From Deltaproteobacteria bacterium (GTDB taxonomy: Bacteria; Myxococcota; Myxococcia; SLRQ01), in NCBI GenBank assembly GCA_029210625.1, contig JARGFU010000017.1, positions 96,299-160,298 of the forward strand: a stretch of 64,000 nt of DNA. The letters run 5' to 3'. The notes beneath the pieces are model-generated. The model ran no database searches, was not told where the DNA came from, and worked only from the letters and a program-made list of their open reading frames with translations. Position 1 is the stretch's first letter; the number at the start of each line of letters is the position of its first letter. Positions 57,586-64,000 of this stretch are shown piece by piece. Position numbers and translations under genes: made by a program.

Positions 57586-57589
<4 letters not shown>
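55589..57589 (+). CDS. Ser/Thr protein kinase with C-terminal PEGA repeats
   Basis: 666 residues. A Hanks-type kinase (1-290): Gly loop LATGGMAEIYRA, Lys37 in VVVKK, Glu in FIEEAKLAAEL, HRDVSPQN at about 141, DFG near 162, GYMSPEQARGE. After a linker there is one membrane helix (ATLGVAGLAFLLGLALLWPWG at about 398-418) and a periplasmic part of three PEGA-like repeats (starting about 444, 516 and 593; e.g. IRTRPSKATLNVNGKAVGKS). This is typical of myxobacterial receptor kinases. It overlaps the FHA/sigma-54 gene by 4 bases, so the two likely form a signalling pair. Confidence 0.95.
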
Positions 57590-58992
<1,403 letters not shown>

Positions 58993-59007
58993 GCGCCCTT
59001 CGGGCGC
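58993..59007 (+). terminator. Small hairpin after the sigma-54 activator gene
   Basis: GCGCCC (58993-58998), TTC loop, GGGCGC (59002-59007), immediately after the stop of the activator gene. No T-run follows. Confidence 0.5.
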
Positions 59008-59020
59008 GGCTACGAGCCAT

Positions 59021-59105
59021 GAGCTGCGAGCTGTGAGCCGAGGCCCACGGCACCCGACTTCACCGACCGGAGCAATTATTGCTCACAGCTCGAAGCTCGC
59101 AGCTC
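59021..59105. repeat. Inverted repeat, mobile-repeat-like
   Basis: GAGCTGCGAGCTGTGAGC (59021-59038) pairs with GCTCACAGCTCGAAGCTCGCAGCTC (59081-59105), which holds the same reverse complement plus a small insert. The arms themselves are built from repeated AGCTGTGAGC/AGCTCGC units. A 40-base loop lies between. It sits between converging genes. This resembles short intergenic palindromic repeats or MITE-like elements; no second copy was seen in the window. Confidence 0.5.
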
Positions 59106-59116
59106 ACAGCCGACGG

Positions 59117-62100
59117 CTACACCCGTTGCCGAGGCCGCCAGGCGAAGAGCACGAGGAGCAGGGCCGCGACGGCACCGGGCAGCTGGTCGCCCGTCGAATC
59201 ACACCCACACTTCTCGTCGCCGCCGCCGTCGCCGCCGCCGCCGGTCTCCAGGCCCTTGCGGGTGGGCAGGGGGATCTCGAAGTTGCTGGTGGAGCGGGCG
59301 TCGTGGTGACGGCCCTCCCACTGGATGCTGTCGGCCGAGCCGGCGGTGCGCCAGGCGAAGAGCCAGCCGTCGCGCGTGCCCACCACCACGTCGAGGGCGC
59401 CGTCGCCGTCGAGATCGCCGAGGGCCGGGGTGGCGAAGATCCAGCCGCCGGTGTTCTTGGGCCAGCCCGCGGGCTCGGCGCCGTTCTGATCGAAGGCGTG
59501 GACCAGGTAGCCGCCGCTGCCGCTGACGCTCTCGGCGAAGCCGTCCGCGTCGAGGTCGCCCACCGCGTAGTTGTGGAGGAACTGGTAGTCCTCCACCACC
59601 GCCGGGAAGCCCGGGAGGAACTCACCGGTGTCGAGGCTCCAGGCGCAGACCATGTGGTCGAAGGGGGCGCGCTCGCCGCCGCTCATCCCCGCCGCGGCCT
59701 CCACCGAGATGCAGCCGTTGATGTACTCGGGGAAGTCGTCACCGGTGAGGTCGCCGAGGGAGCCCGAGTTCAACGGGATCAGGGCGAGGTTGCCCGTGCT
59801 GTTGCCCGTGCCGTCGACGAAGCTGGTGCCGGAGAGGATCGAGACGCCCTCGTAGGTGAAGACGTTGAAGGGGGAGAGGGCGCCGTGGAGGATCACCTCC
59901 AGGCCGGGGGTGCCGTCGAGGTCGGCCAGCACGGGAGAGGCCGTGGCGCCCCGCCCCACGTAGGGCAGCACGTCGGCGTAGCAGCAGAGGCCCACCGGCC
60001 AGCCCGGCAGGAAGGGGCCGCCGGGGTGGTCGTTGCCGTCGGCGTGGATGGCGTAGGCCCGGGCGGCGTTGCCGAAGCCGCCCTGGTAGACCTCGCCGGT
60101 GCCCACGACGATCTCGGGGCTCCCGTCGCCGTCGAGATCACCCACCGCCGGCGTGCCGATGATCCGCTCGCGGCGCCGCTCGAGGGTGCCCTGGTAGCGA
60201 GCGCCGTCGCCGTCGGTGACCTCCAGCGGGAAGCCGGGGTGGTCGCTGCCGTCCTGGTCCCAGACGTAGAGGTAGCCGTCCATCGCGCCGGCGACGATCT
60301 CGAGATCGCCGTTACCGTCGAGGTCGTGGAGCACGGCCGAGCCGAAGATGCCGAAGTCGAGGACGAAGATCTCCTCGATGGGCTGGGTGGGGGTGCTGTC
60401 CGCTGCCTCGCGGGTGCCGGTGAACTCCGAGAAGATGGGATTCATCCGCACCGGGAACCCACCGCGCTCCTGGCCCTGCAGGTCGTAGACGTGGACCTCA
60501 CCGTCGAGGGTCGTCACGACGATCTCGAGGGTGCCGTCGCCGTCGAGGTCACCGACGGAGGGGGCGGAGACCACCGAGGCGCTGGGCAGGTCGGCCATCG
60601 CCGCGAAGCCCGGGGCGGTGGGGTGGGCCGCCGCGCCGAGGAGCGTGGAGACCTTCACCGGCCAGCCGGGCCAGGCCTGGCCGTCGCCGCCCTCCAGGTG
60701 GATGGTGCCGTCGGAGGTGATGTAGAGCAGCTCGTCGGCCTGGTCGCCGTCGAGGTCGACCAGCCGGGGGGAGGCCTCCATGGAGGGGCCGAGGAAGCGC
60801 GGGTAGCCCGGGAGCAGGTCGGGGTCGCGCATGACGAAGAAGCTCTTGCGGTACTCGCCCCTCACCGGCTGGCCCCCGTTCTGGGTGGTGACCGTCAGGC
60901 GCAGGGTGGCCGAGAAGTCGTGGGCCCCCGTGCCGTCGCCCTGGGGCAGGTCGAGGGCGGCGAGGGTGGCGGCGGGCACCGTGAAGAGGTGGCCGTCGAG
61001 GGCCGCGCTCTGCCCCGAGAGGCGCCCCACCTCGCTGAACTCGGCCTCGGCGGGGGCGACGCCGGCGGCCAGCTCGAGGATCACCTCGAAGGTCCCGTCT
61101 CCCCGGCGGGCGTCCGCGTAGCCCTCCACCGAGAGGTCCTCCTCGCCGGTGAGGGTCTCGAACCAGCGGGGGGACGCGAGGTAGGCCTCGGGGGGGATCA
61201 GGCCGTCGCGGATCCACTCCACCGTGGTGCGGGCGTTGTTGCGGCCGTAGCCGAAGTGGTGGTCCCAGCCCTCCCGGGAGGGGTACTTGGTGGCGTCGCT
61301 CTCCGAGCCGGCGACGTCGATGTCGTCCGCGGAGAGGGTCATCAGCTGGTAGGCCTCGTTCGCCGAGAGGGGCGGATCGAGGGCCACCTGCCGCGCCATG
61401 GAGTAGAGCAGGCCCGCGTGGCCGGCGCTCTTGCCGGTGGCCTCGGAGGAGCAGCCCTCGCCCGGGGTGGAGAGGGCCAGGTGGCCGCCGTAGTTGGTGC
61501 AGTTGTTGAAGTTCAGGAAGGTGGTGGCGTCGACCCAGGAGCCCGGGTTCGAGTCGAAGACCGTCGCGTGGACGTAGAGGGTCTTCTCCGCCGAGCCCGG
61601 GTAGTTGTGGTGGTAGCTGGTCTCGTCGGCGGCCGAGGCCACGACGAGCACGCCCCGCTCGTAGGCGTAGTCGATGGCGGCCTGCATGAAGGAGGTGCCG
61701 TTGATCGAGCCGAGGGCCTCCTGGATCACGCTGACCCCGTTGTCCACCGCGTAGAGGGTGGCCTCGGCGAAGTGGTTCGAGTCGGCGACGAAGGAGTCCG
61801 AGGAGCGCAGGGGGATCACCGAGCAGCCGGGGCAGACCCCGATGCCGCCCAGGCCGTTGTTGCCCTCGGCGCACGAGTCCTTGGCCTCGCCGTTGCCGTG
61901 GCTGTAGCCCTGCCCGCCGTTGCCGACGTCGTCGTAGGCGTCGTTGTCGTCCCAGAGGAAGTCCCAGCCACAGATGTCGTCGACGTAGCCGTTGCCGTCC
62001 GCGTCGTCGCCGTTCGAGAAGATGAGGATCAGGTCCTGCGGGTCCAGGAAGCCGTTGCCGTTCTGATCGCTCACCCGGCTGTCGGTGATGGTCGCGGCGT

Positions 62101-62605
62101 TCGGCTGCTCGTGGCCGGTGGCGCTGGTGTAGTCCTGCACGTTGAAGCGGCCGTCACCGTTGGCGTCGTGCACGCTCGCGCCCTCGGGCACGGGGAGCTC
62201 CCCGGCGTTCAGGCGCCACTTGTTCGCCAGGTCCCGCTCGTTCCAGATGAAGCCCGAGTCCATCACCGCGACCGTGACCGCCCAGTCGCCGGTCGTGAGC
62301 TGCCAGGCCCGGTCGGCATGGAGGCCGACGCCCAGGGCCTGGTCCTCGGGGAGGAGCTGGCCGTCCACCTGCGGGGGGACGAAGGACCAGAGGTTCCACT
62401 GGCCGCGGTCCGAGCCCATGTCGGTGAGGTGGAAGCCGTAGCTCGGATCGTCGGGCCAGTTCGCCGGATCGAGCATCTCGGCGCGGGTGGCCGAGGGGTT
62501 CGGCCAGTTCGGGTTCTCGGCTTCAGCTCGCCGGGGGATCGCCGCGCTCGTCAGCAGGGCGAAGAGGAGCGTCAGGGGGATCCAGGGCTGGGTGCTCGAG
62601 CGCAT
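59117..62605 (-). CDS. Secreted subtilase-like protein with FG-GAP repeats and MYXO-CTERM-type tail
   Basis: 1162 residues with signal peptide (PWIPLTLLFALLTSAA). The S8 region (about 90-420) has Asp116 in VAVMDSG, His236 in YSHGNGEAKD and Ser393 in ATGKSAGHAG, all present but in unusual contexts; the oxyanion Asn position reads ASAADE with Asp327. A linker follows, then FG-GAP/EF-hand-like repeats (SVGDLDGDGTLEIVV; HDLDGNGDLEIVAGAM; AVGDLDGDGSPEIVV; ALGDLDGDGALDVVVG), probably a Ca-binding propeller. The C-terminus is GGGGDGG..CGC, a hydrophobic helix (AVAALLLVLFAW) and RPRQR, like a MYXO-CTERM sorting signal. Activity is doubtful. Confidence 0.87.
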   Translation of the reverse strand: MRSSTQPWIPLTLLFALLTSAAIPRRAEAENPNWPNPSATRAEMLDPANWPDDPSYGFHLTDMGSDRGQWNLWSFVPPQVDGQLLPEDQALGVGLHADRAWQLTTGDWAVTVAVMDSGFIWNERDLANKWRLNAGELPVPEGASVHDANGDGRFNVQDYTSATGHEQPNAATITDSRVSDQNGNGFLDPQDLILIFSNGDDADGNGYVDDICGWDFLWDDNDAYDDVGNGGQGYSHGNGEAKDSCAEGNNGLGGIGVCPGCSVIPLRSSDSFVADSNHFAEATLYAVDNGVSVIQEALGSINGTSFMQAAIDYAYERGVLVVASAADETSYHHNYPGSAEKTLYVHATVFDSNPGSWVDATTFLNFNNCTNYGGHLALSTPGEGCSSEATGKSAGHAGLLYSMARQVALDPPLSANEAYQLMTLSADDIDVAGSESDATKYPSREGWDHHFGYGRNNARTTVEWIRDGLIPPEAYLASPRWFETLTGEEDLSVEGYADARRGDGTFEVILELAAGVAPAEAEFSEVGRLSGQSAALDGHLFTVPAATLAALDLPQGDGTGAHDFSATLRLTVTTQNGGQPVRGEYRKSFFVMRDPDLLPGYPRFLGPSMEASPRLVDLDGDQADELLYITSDGTIHLEGGDGQAWPGWPVKVSTLLGAAAHPTAPGFAAMADLPSASVVSAPSVGDLDGDGTLEIVVTTLDGEVHVYDLQGQERGGFPVRMNPIFSEFTGTREAADSTPTQPIEEIFVLDFGIFGSAVLHDLDGNGDLEIVAGAMDGYLYVWDQDGSDHPGFPLEVTDGDGARYQGTLERRRERIIGTPAVGDLDGDGSPEIVVGTGEVYQGGFGNAARAYAIHADGNDHPGGPFLPGWPVGLCCYADVLPYVGRGATASPVLADLDGTPGLEVILHGALSPFNVFTYEGVSILSGTSFVDGTGNSTGNLALIPLNSGSLGDLTGDDFPEYINGCISVEAAAGMSGGERAPFDHMVCAWSLDTGEFLPGFPAVVEDYQFLHNYAVGDLDADGFAESVSGSGGYLVHAFDQNGAEPAGWPKNTGGWIFATPALGDLDGDGALDVVVGTRDGWLFAWRTAGSADSIQWEGRHHDARSTSNFEIPLPTRKGLETGGGGDGGGDEKCGCDSTGDQLPGAVAALLLVLFAWRPRQRV

Positions 62606-62888
62606 CGTGAGGCTCCAGGGTGTTGTCCGGGGGGAACTCGTCGTCCTCCAGCCGGGCGGTGACCATCAGGTAGACGGCGGCGTAGGCCATGACGGCGACC
62701 ACCAGGAGGGCGCCGTAGAGAAGGACCATGGGGTGGGCCCAGATCAGCCAGATGAAGGCGCCCGTGCCGCCGAGGATGCCGGCGGTGATCAGGTGGGCTC
62801 GCCGGCGGATCCTCGCCGAGGCTCCGGCCGGATCGGCCACAGCGGGAGGCGGGGTGGGGCTCGGCCCGGTGGGCAGGCGCGCGGACAT
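62523..62888 (-). CDS. Small membrane protein of unknown function
   Basis: The 121-residue frame has two membrane helices (LITAGILGGTGAFIWLIWA; MVLLYGALLVVAVMAYAAVYLM) between a Pro/Arg-rich N-terminus and an acidic C-terminal tail (LEDDEFPPDNTLEPHD). No family is known. It overlaps the start of the subtilase-like gene by 83 bases in another frame, longer than usual, so either the tail is real and overlaps the signal peptide code, or one of the two starts differs. Protein-like character of the helices supports it. Start ATG 62888. Confidence 0.6.
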   Translation of the reverse strand: MSARLPTGPSPTPPPAVADPAGASARIRRRAHLITAGILGGTGAFIWLIWAHPMVLLYGALLVVAVMAYAAVYLMVTARLEDDEFPPDNTLEPHDALEHPALDPPDAPLRPADERGDPPAS

Positions 62889-62914
62889 CAGCCCCTGACG
62901 GTAGCGGAGATGGA

Positions 62915-62953
62915 CGGGGGGGGACAGGGGGACGGGCCCGCAATCCCCCCCCG
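62915..62953. terminator. G8/C8 hairpin between convergent-like gene ends
   Basis: CGGGGGGGG (62915-62923) pairs with CCCCCCCCG (62945-62953) with a 21-base loop, immediately downstream of the fibronectin-type gene on the minus strand. Lacks a T-run. A homopolymer stem of this size is unusual. Confidence 0.5.
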
Positions 62954-62958
62954 ACGAC

Positions 62959-64000
62959 CTAGGGCTTGGTGATGCGCAGGGCGTAGGTGTTGGCGTCGTC
63001 GACGGCGAGCTTGAACCAGTACCCGTGCCGGGAGTGCATGCACCCGCCGGAGTCCCAGAGCTCGGTGTAGTAGTTGGAGCCGTCGTAGGCGTAGAGGGAG
63101 GGGTAGATCCAGCCGGCGAGGACGGCGTTCTCCCAGGTGTTGACGGTCTCGCCGCCGCCCGGGTTCTGGACGATCTGGAGGCTGGTCATCGGCACCGCGT
63201 CGGGGAAGGGGTTCGAGATGAGGTTCATTCCCTGCTGCAGCGACACCTCCACCACCGAGGAGACGCCCCAGGGGGTGGCGTCGCCGGGCGGGATCAGGTC
63301 CTCGTTGCCGGCCGCGCCGAGCCAGTAGCCCCGGCCCTCCTCGACGATGCCGGAGCCGGTGGTGTCGGCGTAGGTGCCCGACCAGTCACCCACGCCGGTG
63401 GAGACCCAGTACATGCAGGAGGTCACGCCGAAGACGCCGAGGCAGGTGTTGGTGGTCTGCAGCTGGTCCTCGTTACCGGCGATGTTCCAGCCGGTGTGGA
63501 GGTGGGTGGACTCGCAGTTGGAGTCGGTCTGGCAGATCCCACCGGTGGCCAACAGGCCCGCCAGCGGCCCCGCGTTGGGCCAGTCGTCGAGGGCCTTGAC
63601 CTGGAACCAGAAGCGCGAGTTGGAGTCGAGGCCGGAGATGTTGATCTGCTGGTTGGCGCCCGCCGCCGAGAGGCCGCCGCCGCCGTTGTCCCAGGCGTCG
63701 TTCCAGACCAGGGCCGAGTCCCAGTTGCCAGCGTCGATGGGGGCCGGGGAGTAGCGGATCATGTAGGCCGAGACGTTGCCCGCGCTGCCCGAGCAGTCCT
63801 CGTAGGGCGCGGTGAACTCCAGCCGCACGCTGGTCTCGCTGTGGATGGTGATCCGCAGGTCGGCGGCGGCGCAGGGCGCGTCGGAGTCGACCAGGGAGGG
63901 CTGGTGGGGACCGGTCGCGGCGCCGGCGGCCCAGTTGCCGTTGCTGTCGCGGCTGAAGACCTCGAACCAGTAGTCCTGGCCGTTGGTCAACCCGGTCGCG
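62959..64000 (-). CDS. Secreted fibronectin type III protein, 5' end outside window
   Basis: The frame is open to the window edge. It begins (from the edge inward) with GLTNGQDYWFEVFSRDSNGNW, the final strands of a fibronectin type III repeat, then a second FN3-like repeat (CAAADLRITIHSETSVRLEFTAPYEDCSGSA; ISGLDSNSRFWFQVKALDD). The C-terminal 180 residues are a beta-rich unit: THLHTGWNIAGNEDQLQTT, GRGYWLGAAGNEDLIPP, GMNLISNPFPDAVP, HGYWFKLAVDDANTYALRITKP, like the W-rich / YWVS repeats of secreted cell-surface proteins. Probably extracellular; function unknown. Confidence 0.8.
   Translation of the reverse strand, partial: ATGLTNGQDYWFEVFSRDSNGNWAAGAATGPHQPSLVDSDAPCAAADLRITIHSETSVRLEFTAPYEDCSGSAGNVSAYMIRYSPAPIDAGNWDSALVWNDAWDNGGGGLSAAGANQQINISGLDSNSRFWFQVKALDDWPNAGPLAGLLATGGICQTDSNCESTHLHTGWNIAGNEDQLQTTNTCLGVFGVTSCMYWVSTGVGDWSGTYADTTGSGIVEEGRGYWLGAAGNEDLIPPGDATPWGVSSVVEVSLQQGMNLISNPFPDAVPMTSLQIVQNPGGGETVNTWENAVLAGWIYPSLYAYDGSNYYTELWDSGGCMHSRHGYWFKLAVDDANTYALRITKP

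Noticed and set aside
59033..62662. Long plus-strand open frame antisense to the subtilase-like gene
   Set aside because: It is a mirror of a clearly coding minus gene; residues are dominated by Val/Ala/Gly/Arg/Glu without motifs. High GC makes such frames common.

Overview
The window reads as chromosomal core DNA from a high-GC bacterium of the Myxococcota / former Deltaproteobacteria kind. This is an inference from several signs: very GC-rich codon use on both strands, an rpsU-dnaG-rpoD block whose sigma factor carries a lysine/alanine-rich histone-H1-like tail, a Ser/Thr kinase next to an FHA-containing sigma-54 activator, a PilZ/DUF4388-type regulator, many lipoproteins with short Cys lipoboxes, a MoxR/DUF58/Bat operon, and a secreted subtilase-like protein ending in a MYXO-CTERM-type sorting tail. 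No insertion sequence, prophage, plasmid backbone or CRISPR array was seen. RNA genes are rnpB (RNase P RNA), tRNA-Gln(TTG) and tRNA-Met-type(CAT), plus two candidate small RNAs.

Layout. 1-6.7 kb: the end of an unknown protein, then the macromolecular-synthesis genes rpsU, dnaG, rpoD, a zinc-ribbon coiled-coil protein and an RNase H. 6.8-11.4 kb (mostly minus): rnpB, two lipoproteins, glutaredoxin and groES-groEL behind a CIRCE operator. 11.5-15.5 kb: three overlapping genes of unknown role ending in an apparently exported PPDK-type ATP-grasp protein. 15.5-17.1 kb: RRM RNA-binding protein with a structured leader, sirtuin, RNA polymerase omega. 17.2-21.2 kb (minus): a four-gene Gld-like ABC export operon. 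21.3-25.7 kb: DUF4388/TPR protein, aspartate kinase, NtrC-like regulator. 25.7-31.5 kb: small enzymes, two tRNAs, a methyltransferase, lipoproteins, lspA with an overlapping hemerythrin-like gene.

31.6-41.8 kb is a long plus-strand MoxR/DUF58/BatA/BatB-C/BatD/BatE operon with a Cys-rich lipoprotein inserted and a response regulator at its end, followed by a candidate small RNA with a very strong terminator. 42.1-43.6 kb (minus): a tRNA methyltransferase and a lipoprotein. 43.8-51.0 kb: a plus-strand group of exported proteins (CapA-like metallophosphatase, PHP hydrolase with a repeat N-terminus, alkaline-phosphatase-superfamily enzyme with Thr at the sulfatase nucleophile position, large secreted protein of unknown function). 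51.0-52.6 kb: TetR regulator and alpha/beta hydrolase sharing an operator motif. 52.6-59.0 kb: TPR membrane protein divergent from a Ser/Thr kinase-FHA/sigma-54 activator pair. 59.1-64 kb (minus): the subtilase-like MYXO-CTERM protein, a small membrane protein and a truncated fibronectin-type secreted protein.

All functional calls come from reading motifs and gene order; no database search was run. The strongest leads are the exported ATP-grasp operon, the CapA/PHP/Thr-type phosphatase cluster, the subtilase with an altered oxyanion residue, the duplicated tRNA 3' end, the paired TetR operators and the two orphan terminated RNAs.
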